Notes: generated by a model from the sequence alone, not told the origin. A stretch of DNA of 32,368 nucleotides from Phaeoceros laevis (GCA_049999765.1 JBNGIQ010009448.1:130337-162704), one strand, 5' to 3'; shown: positions 1-11,032, numbered from the stretch's first letter. Made by a program: numbers and translations.

Positions 1-1030
1 CTGCCTGCACGTTAGTGGGGGCCTCTACACTAGTTTGAAATAAAATTTTTAAGGGAACCACTTAACCCTAAAGGACCAATTAGCCCAAACTGACCCCGAG
101 TTATCCGTTCAGTTACTTAACGCCACGTTTCAATGTTTCAATACCATTCACTGTGTTCCTATAACCAAATATAATAAAATTAATACCAAAATGATTGCCT
201 TGATTTTTAAATAATATAAAATTTATATATAATTAAAAAAAGAAACCTGAACATAAGTGAAACAGGTGCACATTTTGATTCTTTTGAATCACTTAACTGG
301 GAAGCCAAATCGCATGACTTGGAAATGGAAAATGCGAGGGAAGTAAGAAGGTGATTCTTCAGGGGTTAATGAAAGTGGTTTTATTAGTGAAAGGAAATAA
401 TAATGATCATAGGGAGCTTTAAAGAAACCTGAAGGATGAAGGAGTGATAAATAAATGAATAAAAATATTGTTGATATTTAAGAATGTAAAGAAATATAAA
501 GAACCTAGCTATACATACAGAACTCAAAACATTTAGAGGTCTATTAGGAACAATATAACTAATTGATCATGCAGAAAAATTTGAACCAACATTGAGTAGA
601 CATAGAGATGCATACACAAGGTAAGAATATTGCATACAAAGAAGAACATTGAGCAAATATATGACATAGAGACGCCTAAACAAGCTAAGAACATTTCACA
701 CAAAAGAAGGTAGGAGAATATGTGAACATAATAAAAATCATAAAAAATATATATTCTTGTACTATACTATTAGCTATATCCTTCCGTACAAGAGTATATA
801 CAAGTATCTATATTTTTGTACTATTCGTATTTAAATTTTAAATCATAAAATTATTAAAAACAATAAAAAACACAATCATAGTGGTTGACAATTTGCCACA
901 CCCCGATGTGGTAACTAGTACTTCTATGCCATTATTTCTCGAGAAATTTAGGTTTGAAACCTTAATATTCATGCGATGCTAGTATGATTGTATGTTTGCA
1001 AACATGGTGCAAGTGTATAGATTTACAATA
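1..1030. other. AT-rich intergenic DNA, no gene seen
   Basis: This stretch is strongly A/T rich with frequent stops in every frame. I see no exon with recognisable protein similarity. A loose direct repeat lies at about 600-654 and 664-712: each half begins with acatagaga and runs through similar caa-rich text. Nothing else stands out. Confidence 0.6.
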
Positions 1031-1183
1031 GGAAAGCAACTGCATGTACCAATTTAGCAAATTGGATTTGAACCAAATGTAGCTGTGTTTCAAATTCCCT
1101 AATGACAGGGAAAGCAACTGCATATACAATTTAGCAAATTGGATTGGAACCAAATGAGCTTTGTTCCAAATTCCCTAATGACA
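1031..1183. repeat. Two-copy tandem duplication, period about 78 bp
   Basis: Copy one runs about 1031-1107 and copy two about 1109-1183. Both start with ggaaagcaactgcat and end with aaattccctaatgaca. They differ by a few substitutions and small indels, so the duplication is recent but not brand new. It lies in non-coding DNA upstream of the RING gene. Confidence 0.85.
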
Positions 1184-1200
1184 AGCGTTGGAACCTTGAG

Positions 1201-1418
1201 GAAGCCTATGTAGGTAGTTTATGAGGTAGTTTACAAGGTAGTTTAAGGATGTTAGATGATAGAACTAGTTCTGAATGAGATGGCATTCGGAAACACTCTG
1301 GAAGGTTTGGAAGCCTATGTAGGTAGTTTATGAGGTAGTTTATAAGGTAGTTTAAGGATGTTAGATGATAGAATTAGTTCTGAATGAGATGGCATTCGGA
1401 AACACCGTGGAAGGTTTT
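1201..1418. repeat. Two-copy tandem duplication, period 109 bp
   Basis: The unit starting gaagcctatgtaggtagttt occurs at 1201-1309 and again at 1310-1418 with only a handful of mismatches. Inside each unit the short phrase aggtagttta is itself repeated three times, so there is a nested smaller periodicity. The array sits 500-700 bp upstream of the RING-finger reading frame. Confidence 0.9.
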
Positions 1419-1918
1419 TTTTCCGTTTCTCTTTTGCCCACTTGTCGTGCACATTTCTCTCTCCTACTGTGAAAGATGTTCCCTCAAAGATATTCCACTT
1501 GCGATGTTGCATTATGGGAATGTACTATAGCAAAGTGTCAAGAACTGTGGCAAAACATAGTTTCCTACATTTCAAAGAGGAAGACGTGGGAAAGTTCCTT
1601 GTGCAATGGTGGGAATGTGCAGCATTCCTTCGGACGTTGAAACGGCAATAAAATCGTGCCTACCTTCCTTGTCTTCAGACCGCCGTTAGTCCCGTGGTTG
1701 CGGTCTGAACCGACGCTTACATGGATGGCGAGTGTGCGCAAACCTATATGGCCGCGTGCTTCCGACGGAGATCAGAAGCAGGTCTACACGCTGCCTACCT
1801 CTTGGTGGCCTCGGCAGGTGGGTCTGCCCCTTTGTCGGGGGAAGGTTTTTCCTGAGTTGGGACCGCTGGGAGGAGCATTTGTCTGCCTGAAGCGATAGCA
1901 GTAGCAGGCGATCCATGG
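1419..1918. other. Probable promoter and leader of the RING gene
   Basis: About 500 bp separate the tandem duplication from the RING-finger start codon. Base composition shifts from A/T rich to mixed near 1640. Small open frames exist on both strands but none resembles a known protein. I infer that it contains the promoter and 5' leader of the downstream gene; I could not identify a convincing TATA box. Confidence 0.4.
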
Positions 1919-3595
1919 ATGAAGGACCAGATGGACCTGCCAAAGGACGGTGTTTGCGAAATTTGTCAGCAACCGCTGGCTAGCCAGCATTGGGAGAGAT
2001 GGCTTCCCTGCGGACATGCAGTCCACCGTAGCTGTGCGGCAAGGCAACGTCGTGCTGAAACCTTGTGTCCTTGTTGTCGGATGGATGGGAAGGCGCAGGT
2101 TGGACGAAGAGAAAGCCAATTGCAAGCTTCCACATTGAGGTTGGAGGATTGCGAGCAGGTAGCCAGAGCTTCAGAGCCAAACAGGCATACTGACGACAAA
2201 TGTGGTCTTCGCTTCTCTTGCCACACCGTGTCGGATGAAGTTGCGTCAGGGCAATGTGGAGAGATGCGTCCTTTGCGCTGCATCAGGCTCCAATCTGGCG
2301 ACCCGCAGAAGGTTGTGTTCGTCTTGCTCATGAAGCTGGTGGCTGAACGGCTTCAAAGACCTACTCAAGCTGCAGATGCACGCGATTTGCAGGTCTTCCG
2401 CAAGCCTTACCGTGGAATGAAGACCAGCCAGTGGAAGTGCGTAGAGAGAGCGCTCAGGCAGGCCGAGTCCGACAATCATAACGGCAAATCCTCCTGTGGC
2501 TCCTTTCCCGAGTTGTTTGAGGCATCAGCGAGGGATCACAGGACCAAAATTCTGAATTACAAGGCGAGCAATTGTGTGAACCAGCTGCAAAACATCAGCG
2601 CGTGGTGGTCAATTGAGAGCCGAGTTGCGAAGCACAATGAGCCAAGAGCTGAGGCAACACGACGAGCTGGAGTACGGAGGCGCGTGCCAAGGAGAGCAAG
2701 AGCAAGGCGGAGACGGAGCAGGCAAGCTACTGCCGCTGCAGAGAGAAGCTCCAATCAGGAGACAGAAGAAGAAGAAGGGGTGAGCGGGGCAGCCCCGGCG
2801 GAACCAAGTCCCGAGTCGCAGGATGAGCAAAGCACCTTAGATGGCCTGCCTGAGCTTGGATCGGAGGAAGTAGTGGCTCACAGCGAAGCTGCCGCGATTG
2901 AGGTAGAAAATGTGCACATCAGCCATTTGGATGTCAACCAGCGAGTGGAGGAAAGGGTTGAAGCGGAACAGAACCAAATCCAGCCAGATAACCAGGACCT
3001 TGAAGAGGACAACACAGACAGTGACCCGGACTACGCTGAACCAGAGGGTTTTGAAAGTAGTCCTCTGCTAGACGATGAAGAGAGCATCGCGCCGGTGACG
3101 ATAAGCAGGCGAATTGTGGACATTGAGGACAGTGACTACGACGAGGACACTGCCTCAGATGCCAGTGACACCACTCAGGACAATGGCCTCCATTACTATG
3201 CGCAAGACGAGGGGGAGCAAGAGGAAGATCACTCAGAAATTCTACAAACAGAGGACACTCCTGCTCGAACAGCACAAGGGGATGATGCTGGAGGAGCAAC
3301 CAACGCATTTGCAGGCTCCGGTGGCAGGTTCTGGACCAACCGTCAGAATATGTGGAGCAGTCTGTGTGCGAGAGTGCGAGGGTACTTACCCCTTTGGAGA
3401 CGGTCAGTTCAGGCTGTGCGGAATCGTAACCACCAAGTGACCAGGCCCCTGGAAGATATCCAACTGGCTTCTCATGGACAAGGAGAGGGTTTCAGGAATC
3501 AAAATAGCGAGGAACCGGGTACAGAAATGGAGGATTTTTCTGCGCACACCCAACGACATGAAGCTAGGAGGGTGAGGAGGAGAATGACTCCCTGA
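1919..3595 (+). CDS. RING-H2 finger protein with long charged disordered tail (putative E3 ubiquitin ligase)
   Basis: This is a 558-residue uninterrupted frame. Residues 13-53 carry a RING-H2 pattern: C13, C16, C31, H33, H36, C39, C50 and C53, matching C-x2-C ... C-x-H-x2-H-x2-C ... C-x2-C. In known proteins such a domain binds two zinc ions and recruits an E2 ubiquitin-conjugating enzyme. The rest has no domain I recognise. A strongly basic Arg-rich patch near residues 245-270 looks like a nuclear localisation signal, and a long Asp/Glu/Ser-rich stretch follows (about 280-470). No membrane segment is visible. The lack of introns contrasts with the intron-rich neighbours and could mean a retrogene origin. 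The start is chosen because the RING follows directly. Function beyond likely ubiquitin ligation is unknown. Confidence 0.75.
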   Translation: MKDQMDLPKDGVCEICQQPLASQHWERWLPCGHAVHRSCAARQRRAETLCPCCRMDGKAQVGRRESQLQASTLRLEDCEQVARASEPNRHTDDKCGLRFSCHTVSDEVASGQCGEMRPLRCIRLQSGDPQKVVFVLLMKLVAERLQRPTQAADARDLQVFRKPYRGMKTSQWKCVERALRQAESDNHNGKSSCGSFPELFEASARDHRTKILNYKASNCVNQLQNISAWWSIESRVAKHNEPRAEATRRAGVRRRVPRRARARRRRSRQATAAAERSSNQETEEEEGVSGAAPAEPSPESQDEQSTLDGLPELGSEEVVAHSEAAAIEVENVHISHLDVNQRVEERVEAEQNQIQPDNQDLEEDNTDSDPDYAEPEGFESSPLLDDEESIAPVTISRRIVDIEDSDYDEDTASDASDTTQDNGLHYYAQDEGEQEEDHSEILQTEDTPARTAQGDDAGGATNAFAGSGGRFWTNRQNMWSSLCARVRGYLPLWRRSVQAVRNRNHQVTRPLEDIQLASHGQGEGFRNQNSEEPGTEMEDFSAHTQRHEARRVRRRMTP

Positions 3596-4348
3596 TTTGC
3601 TTCTTCACAACTTGACGATCGTTTTGACTGCATCAGATGTGTCATATATACGGTGTTCATGCGCCACCTCCGCACTCGGCCAACAACTTTTTTGTGGACC
3701 ATTGTGTTTCATCTATTGTACTGTGCAAGCTTGTGCTTTTCCACTGGATATGGATCGGTAAAAATGCTGTTCGGGCAGTATTTGGCTATTTGCAGTGGTA
3801 AACACAAAGGTGCATATGCATCCCTATGTCCTGGGCAGCCATAGTGTTTTGCTGTTACAACTTTTAGGATACTGCAATCCCCTTGAGGAGATGAGAAACC
3901 CTCATGTGCAGAAACCCTCATTGATGGCTCTGTGGTTTTCACGCTAAGTACTAAAGAACAACTTCAACCAAGCATCAGGATCTGAAAACAAAGGATCAGA
4001 TTCTGACAAACTCAGCTACTGCCGGCAAACCAACAGGTGCGACCTCGCCGTGCATGAGGTGAACTCGGCCCACTACGTCGATCAACAAAGCATACACGGC
4101 TGGTTTGCTCGTGTTGAACGGAGCTTACTAGTAGACCTGATCTGTAATGCTATGTTGACTTTGCTGACCATTGATTATTGAAGTTATTTTCACAATCTCA
4201 AAATTAGATTTCTGACATTTAGTGGTAGTAGTACTAGTAGTCTAGTAGTAGTAAGAATAACGCTGTAGTGCAAAGCCGTCCAGAGTGCTCCTCTTGCTTG
4301 CCACTTGAGCCTTGCACATCATTGAATCCTGGTAGACCTACATTAGAT
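3596..4348. other. Intergenic region between convergent genes
   Basis: The RING gene ends at 3595 and the receptor-like kinase stop codon on the other strand is at 4349, so the two genes converge here. The stretch should hold both 3' untranslated regions. Apart from an AGT-type microsatellite near 4221-4255 I see no feature and no coding similarity. Confidence 0.5.
4221..4255. repeat. Imperfect AGT/TAG trinucleotide microsatellite
   Basis: A run of agtggtagtagtactag type units, interrupted twice by single-base changes, lies about 100 bp past the kinase stop codon. It is non-coding. Confidence 0.8.
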
Positions 4349-6274
4349 CTATGTCTCTCCGCTTGTGACAATAATGAAGTCATTCAAGGATTTGGGAAGA
4401 CTATTATTGACATCGAAGTCGCCCCTCAGCATTTGCGTCACCATTGCCATTGTCGGGCGCATGGCCGGGTCCTTCTGGATGCACCACATGCCCACTTGCA
4501 CCATTCGGACAGCTTCGGATTCGTTGAAGTTGCCTCCTAGTCTGCTGTCCACAAACAGCTCGATACCATGGACCGATGCGGTAGTAGGTTCATCGGCCTC
4601 CTCACGTTTGGCTGCAGCACACGAGGCAAAACGGCAAATCGTAGCATGTCAGCATGAGTTTATGCTGCCCAAACTCAGGACACATCGATCTACAGTCGTT
4701 TTGGCCAGTGAAACAACTGCTTACTCCTGAATTTGGTCATGCAGTCTTGAGCAAATTCATGCCGAGCTGCTGAGCTTGTCCTCCTCACTTGCTGCTGATC
4801 AGTAGGGCTTGAATCGTCCTGGCTGGATTGGCCGCTCACAAGCTCCAATAGCATGACACCGTAGCTGAACACATCGCTCTTCTGAGTCACGACCGCATCC
4901 GGCGCGGTATGGTCTTGCTTGGAAGGGGCAATCTGTCCACCAACCCTTTTGGAGCTGTTGGATCTGAAGCTGGTGGACCGGTGGGGTCGATGCTTGGGAT
5001 GGAGACGCTTCAGGGTAGCTCCAAAGTTGGCGAACTTGGGATGGAAGTTCTCGTCCAGTTGGATGTTTGACAGGTCGATGTCAAATTGCACGATCCGATC
5101 CTCGCACCACTCGTGCAAGTAAGTGAGGCCCTGCAAAACGGTGAGAGGTTAGAAGTCATGTTCCAATCCAAGCTTGCCATAGAAAACGCGAACTTTGCAT
5201 CAGATTCTGCAACAGGCGCTCCCAGGCATTGCAGGGAAGGAAGTATCACATACTCGAGCAATGTCAATTGCCAGCTTCAACCGTTTGCTCCAGGCCAGAA
5301 GCAAGCCTTCCTGTCCAAATATCCATCTGCTGAGGGAGCCGTTTGCCATGTGCTCGTACACCAGAAACCGGTGCTTTCCATCGTGGCAGAATCCTAATAG
5401 CTGCACCATGCACCTGTGGTTGGCGCTGGCAGCAGACAACTCCGAGTGGAAGTGCTTCTCTAGGGCTTCTGGTGCACCTGGAACCTCCACCTTCACCACC
5501 ACAAGTCTCTGACCTGCACAGCTCTACGTCAGTCAGCGCAATCCATGGACAGCCTACTTTGTCCTAAAACTTAGGATTGATCATTCATGATCTGTTTTAT
5601 GCTGAATGCGAGCAAACGTCTACTAGGACCAGTTGATTGCCATGAAGAAACCATAGCAGACAGTAAGCCAGGAACTCGAGGAGCAATTAGACTAGTCTCA
5701 GCAGACAATTGACATGTGCAAATGTAGTTGTTTGCTGCAATTGTTGCAGACCTGTGAGGTGATGAATCCCCTCGTAAGCGAGGCCATAGGCGCTGTAATC
5801 CGGGATCCTCCTCGCGAACTTATTGGTAGCCTCCACCAGCTCCTGGTACGAAAACCGGATGCGCACTCTGGCGCTGAAGCCGTTGAGAGTGCGGAGGATC
5901 TTGGTGGAAGCCTCGTGGTCCCCTGGCGTGCTCAAGGATTTGGTGTAATCCATGTCCACAACCAAGCCGTTTCCGTCAATTCCGATGCCGGGGTTCTTCG
6001 GGCCATCGATGGAGCTCAGCGACGCTGACGACGCCACAGCAGCTGCTTCCACATCCACTTCCCCAGCGTTCTCCTCTTCCTCCTCAGCCTCCCGCCAGCA
6101 GTTGTTTCTCCAAGCCAGCACGGTGCCGACGACGGTCATAAACACGGGGAACACGACGACGGGGATGATGAGGAGGTGCTCATGGAGCAGGATGGCGAGA
6201 ATGATTAAAGAGAGCTCCAACAAAATGGACAGGTAAATGGCGAGCGTGCCGCGGGTGGAGGTGCAAGGCAACAT
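4349..6274 (-). CDS. Receptor-like kinase family protein, probable pseudokinase, four exons
   Basis: Exons 5752-6274, 5254-5513, 4725-5130 and 4349-4611 join in phase at GT/AG borders and give 483 residues. Two hydrophobic segments (about 11-31 and 34-55) are followed by an acidic stretch and a kinase domain starting near 141 (FSYQELVEATNKF). Lys182 in VVVKVEV matches the ATP-anchoring lysine and a normal subdomain V follows (LVYEHMANGSL). The glycine loop is degenerate. The catalytic loop reads QFDIDLSN, so the usual Lys two after the Asp is Asp280. The DFG aspartate is Asn296 (ANFG). The C-terminus (MWCIQKDPAMRPTM) is typical of S-domain/LRK10-like kinases. No signal peptide or ectodomain is visible, and an in-frame stop lies just upstream of the exon. 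The ATG at 6274 is the first in frame; an upstream ectodomain exon cannot be excluded. Probably membrane-anchored and catalytically weak or dead. Confidence 0.8.
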
Positions 6275-6389
6275 TGATGAAATGAACGCCCCGACTGGCT
6301 CGCTCTCTACCTCCCAAAACTTCACGCTTCACGACTGGCTACCAAGTAGGCCTTGGTCTGGTAATAGCAAGAGCTTAACAGAGGAGGAG

Positions 6390-6431
6390 TGCACGGAAAA
6401 TGCACGGAAGATGCACGGAAGATGCACGGAA
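6390..6431. repeat. 12-bp tandem repeat, about 3.5 copies
   Basis: The unit atgcacggaaga is repeated head to tail with one substitution in the first copy. It lies about 120 bp upstream of the kinase start codon, so it could sit in that gene's promoter or leader. Confidence 0.85.
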
Positions 6432-6655
6432 TCACTGTAGCTGCCAGCAAGTGCGTACGGGAGTACTGTGATCACTCAAATTACATCAATATGTGGAAAT
6501 AGTAGAATAGTCGGCTAAATCGGGTAAGTCCGGTGCTCGAATCTTTCTTATGACAGGCCAGTTGAATGTACACCACAACATATGTTCACCTGTCAGTGGT
6601 GCTCATTTCCCGAAGCTGACAAGGTCTCCTCTCCAATGGCTACCTGTCGGGACCT

Positions 6656-6692
6656 CACCTCCATATGACCTCCATACGACCTCCATACGACA
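6656..6692. repeat. 11-bp tandem repeat, three copies
   Basis: The unit acctccatacg occurs three times in a row with one mismatch (cctccatatg in the first copy). It lies in non-coding DNA. Confidence 0.8.
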
Positions 6693-7588
6693 CAAGTTGC
6701 CGGGCACGAAGGATATCCTTCTTCCTCGTGGCTCGCTCCTTTTCCTGTGGGACACGTATTTCTTTCACACTACTAAGAGGAAACTAAATGGAATCACTTG
6801 ATGATCATCCCCATCAAGTTCACGAAGGCCAAGAGACTCCTCACAATCTTCCCTGCAGAAGCTAATGCTTTGTTAGAAGACACAAAAACCTGTTTGAGGG
6901 CTCCGGAGCAACAACAGCTAGTTTGATGGCAGGAAACAAGGGGGCTGGAAAGGCTCCTGAATTCATGCATTCATGCACTAGCCGTAGTTGACCTGATGAG
7001 GCTGCAGGTGTCAGAAGCTGCCACTTGAGGTCACAAGTGGATGCAGCTCCATGGCTGAGCTCTGGAGTCTATGGTACTTTGCCAGAAAGGCAAGCCACAG
7101 GGCAGCTGACTCATAGTTCAGTTGCTGCTGCAATTCCTCCGACTGTTTTGCTAGAACCTGCAAGTTTAGTGGAATTGACGTCAGCTCACTGTAGCACTCC
7201 ATGAGGACTAAACACAAGGATACTGGAAAATAAGCTCCGGCCCACCTCTGGATATGCTTGCTTGCGTCATTGAGTGAGCAGCTGAACTTGGTGATCGTAC
7301 GGAAGCTGTGGTGTAAAGCTTTGAGACAGTGGCAATGTATGTAGGCGGATACTGGTTGCAGCAGGAGGATCATGCCGCATCCAAGGAATCCAGAGACTCA
7401 GATGCTGAGCAGAGGGTCAAGCACCGAGTGTCGCTTCGTCTTAAAGCAATGCACTCTGGTCAACGCAAGCTCGCACGAAACAAGGATTGCGAAGCCTCTC
7501 TTCATCCCTCTGTGCGTAACGCTTCCTTCCTCTGGCTGCTCCAAGAACGTTTTCATGAACCTCAAGGCCGGTTCACTTAACAGCCGTT

Positions 7589-10528
7589 TTATCTAACAGC
7601 TGCACGCCTGAAGGGATAATTCACATATCCTGCACCCAATTGGACGTAAAGTTCTAGTAGCATTGCATAGGTATGTTGCCCTTCGCTACGTTCAAGATCA
7701 CCCACTCCAAAAACATGCATGATTCCACAAGTATCAGTCCACCAGGTCTGTCCTGGCTGCTTCCATATTCCTGATTTCACTCTCATTGCCTGGATCTCCT
7801 TCGCCTCCTCCCACATGGAAGCAGCTGAATAGATGTTCGCCATCAGGACATATGCAGTAGCATTGTTTCCATCCAACCTGATTGCACAATCAAATGCTTG
7901 CCTTCCGAGCTCCACGTTACGCCACTTTTGACAAGCAGCCAGCACAGTATTCCAGACCACAGCATCAGGCTGGAAAGGCATTGCTTTCACCATTGCAATG
8001 GCTCTGTCCACTTGGCCTGCACGTCCAAGGAGATCAATCATGCACGTGTAGTGGTCCATGCCTGGATAGGAGCCGTAGTCTGTGGTTATGGCCTCGAAGT
8101 ACTGTAGGCCCTTGTCCACCAGACCCATGTGGCTGCTTGCCGATAAGACACTGAGATATGTCACGCCATTTGGCTGTATGCCCTCCAGCCTCAGCCTCTC
8201 AAACAATGCAAACACCACTTGGCTCTCCCCTTGGCGGGCATACCCTGCAATCAATGCGTTCCAGGTCACAAGGTCCCTTGCAGGGAGGCATGCATCAAAC
8301 ACCTGCTGGGCATCATCCATACTGCCGCATTTTCCATACATGTCAATGAGGGCACTTGCCACAAAAAGATCGGAGGTGTCGAGTCCTAGCTTTGAAATTT
8401 GAGCATGAAGTTGCCTTCCTTTCTCTAGTGCTACCACGCTACCACAAGCCTGAAGGGCAGCAACAAATGTTTGGTCATCTGGCACTATACCTTCCTGTTG
8501 CATTTGTGCATAACACTGCAATGCCAGTTCACCCTCATCCATCTGACTGTACCCCAAGATCATTGCAGTCCAGGAAACTACATCATGGGTGTCCATCTTC
8601 TCAAAGATGTGACTAGCGTCCACTAGACTCCCACATTTAGCATAACCATCCACCAGCATGGTTCCGACAAACACCTCAGACTCCAGTCCACATCTTATGA
8701 CGTCTGAATGGATGGCTCGGACTCGCTCGAGACTCTGCTGTTTCACACTTTTCTCACCAATTCTTCTCCATGCTTCAGATACTGCCAGGTTACTACAAGC
8801 CTTCAGAGCAGCAACAAATGTTCGGTCATTGGGTTTTACACCTTCCTGCTGCATTCGCTCGTACAACTCAACAGCTACTTCACCCTCTCCCATTTGGGAA
8901 TACCCCAGGATCATGGCAGTCCAGGAAACCACATTACGATGAGGCATCTTTTCAAAGACACGCCTGGCATCTGCAAGGCTCCCGCATTTCCTGTACACAT
9001 CGACAAGCATGCTTCCCACATATAAATCCAACTCAAAACCTCCCCCCACTATGTCTGAATGGATGGCTCGGACTTTCTCCAGACACTGATCTTGCAAAGG
9101 TATCCCATCAGCTTGATTGCCTTCTTTCAAGGTTAGACTGCTGCAAGCCTTGAGGACACCAACAAACGTTCGGGAATTTGGCACTAGGCCTTGCTGCTGC
9201 ATTTGTGCATACATCTCGAGTGCCACTTCACCCTCTTCCATCTGAGCATAACCAAAGATCATGGCAGTCCAGGAAACAACGTCACGACGAGGCATTTTCT
9301 GAAAGACACTCCTAGCATGCGCCAGGCACCCAAGTTTCGCATACACATCTACCAACATGGTTCCCACAAATATATCTGTCTCAACCCTACTCCTTGTTAT
9401 ATGAGAGTGGATTTCTCTGACTTGCTCCAGGATTTGTGTTCTTCGAAGTATCATGTCAGCTTTAGTCTCATCCTCCCAAGCTGCCAGGCAACTGCAAGCC
9501 TTGAGTACGCTAACAAATGTGCGGTCATCCGGAACTACCCCCTCGTGTAGCATCCGTGTATATAACTGCAAGGCCACTTCACTCTCTTCCATCTGAGCAC
9601 ATCCCAAGATCATGGCATTCCAAGAAACCACAGTACGGCAAGGCATGTGATCAAAGACATCCCTAGCATCCACAAGGCTGCCACATTTCACGTACACATC
9701 TACCAGCATTGTCCCGACATAAACGTCCGACTCAAACCCAGTGTGGATGACCTCGGCGTGAATTTGCTTAACACCTTGAAGATTCCGTGAACTGCTGCAT
9801 GCCTTCAAGCCAGCCACAAAGGTGTGAGAGCTAGGTTTCACTCCAGCTTCTCGCATTTCCTCATATAGTCTCAGAGCTTTCGTAGCCTCCCCAGACTTGG
9901 CATGTTTGGAAATAAGTGCAGCCCAGGTCAAGTGATCCCGTTGAGGGAACCTGAAGTTCGCAGCAGTTCCACTTTTGAGTTTGCCATCAGTAATAGGTCC
10001 ACTATCACAGCTACCTCCACCACTTTTTGTGAGGAATGTATTCTGTGCCAAAGCTTGTGACATCCAATTTGGAGCATGCCTGACGCCTATTCCAAAGGCC
10101 CTCCTCGGTACCCTTAAGTCCAAATCGTGCTGCTGAAAATAAAAGCATGAGTTCACAGAAGTATCGCACCCAACCACTTGAGTCCTAGGAAGAAATACCA
10201 CACAAAATACCAGCTTGCTCGTCTACTGACCTTGGTGTTCTTCTTTCCACGCCAACCACTTGAATTTTTCGGAATTCTCTTCGGTGGTGGCTCAGCACCT
10301 GCAAGCATAGAGCCATCGGTTCCGAGCGCTCATAGCCCAGACTCGTTCTGGCTTGTCAACCAGGCCCACTTGCCTGCATCAGTGCAACACTGGCGATTTT
10401 GGTGCCAACTCCATGTTATCGTAGAAAATCAGCACACACTTTGGCCTTAGAAAATTGCAGAAAAACAGTGTATACTGATGTGTATACTTACGAAACCCCT
10501 TTCGGCATGGATTCGCGTGACTTTGCAT
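7589..10528 (-). CDS. PLS-class PPR protein with E-type tail, three exons
   Basis: The main exon 7589-10132 encodes 847 residues. It opens at a strong acceptor (cttttattttcag at 10133) and has no ATG near its start, so I joined it in phase to 10231-10298 and 10492-10528 (first ATG at 10528). This gives 882 residues with introns of 98 and 193 bp. Roughly 18 PPR motifs are present, with hallmark phrases such as LVDVYVKCGSLVDARDVF and VVSWTAMILGYSQM. An E/E+ type end (QTWWTDTCGIMHVFGVGD) follows, and the protein stops before any DYW domain. Such proteins bind organelle transcripts and usually direct C-to-U editing with a partner carrying DYW activity. Spacers of about 15-20 residues precede the conserved VRxIHS phrase in three repeats and are absent from the two neighbouring PPR genes. 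The 5' exons are less certain than the main exon. Translation could instead start at the in-exon ATG of MSQALAQ. Confidence 0.85.
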
Positions 10529-11032
10529 GGCTTGTTTAGACGGAGTGCCCGCTCTCTCTTGCAAGGTCCAGTGGATTGAAGTGTAACATCACCATTCCCC
10601 TCGGATCCTCGATGCTCCACTCAAACCAGTCGCTTTCCCCGGTGCCTATCCACGAGATACAAATACAGCAACGAATTGCGCCCAACAGCTGCCAAATAGC
10701 CAAGCTAGGTAGCCTCAGGCTTTGCCAGGCATGCGCATGTCGTTTTGGAGTGGATCATGCTAATATAGTAGGAACTGGACCTGGTGAGTATTTTGCTGGC
10801 TGATGTTCTCAATGAGGTAGGCTTGTGTTGGATTGCTGCTTAGAGGCCCCCTTAGATTCGCGTGGTCTGCAGCCAAGGCCAGTGTACCGGAGGGGTTGTC
10901 GGAGAACCATCTACCTGTCTTTCCCCAGCAGAAGTACAGCAGCTGGATTGAGGTAATATATGCACCTCCGTTGTGTCCAAAAGACCAAGGTGGTCAAACC
11001 TTCCTGGATTGACAGCGGCGTTAGCCTTGCAG
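10529..11032. promoter_or_regulatory. Divergent intergenic region between two PPR genes
   Basis: About 500 bp separate the start of the minus-strand PPR gene from the plus-strand PPR acceptor at 11032/11033, so any promoter here is shared or back to back. A candidate 5' exon end with donor GAG/gtaata lies at 10953. It would give an 80-bp intron to the acceptor and is in phase with the PPR frame. I could not find an in-frame ATG in that candidate exon, so the first exon of the plus-strand gene remains unresolved. Confidence 0.4.

Larger units (their letters stand above)
6275..7588. other. Intergenic region, no confident gene
   Basis: I find no recognisable protein here. An open minus-strand stretch at 7011-7373 ends in a plausible-looking peptide (SEELQQQLNYESAALWLAF), but I cannot place it in a family or connect it to other exons. 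Part of the right side should be the 3' untranslated region of the PPR gene ending at 7589. Two tiny tandem repeats are listed separately. Confidence 0.4.

Noticed and set aside
6275-6325. Extension of the kinase first exon upstream of the ATG at 6274
   Set aside because: The in-frame extension has no ATG and meets a TGA immediately upstream of 6325; it could be coding only if an upstream exon is spliced to it, which I could not show.
7011-7373. 120-codon minus-strand frame as a gene
   Set aside because: The C-terminal part looks protein-like, but splicing with the visible donor gives an early stop, and I cannot match a family.
10133-10201. Start of the minus-strand PPR protein at 10201
   Set aside because: That codon is GTG, and the segment up to 10133 has the look of an intron end with a strong pyrimidine-rich acceptor.
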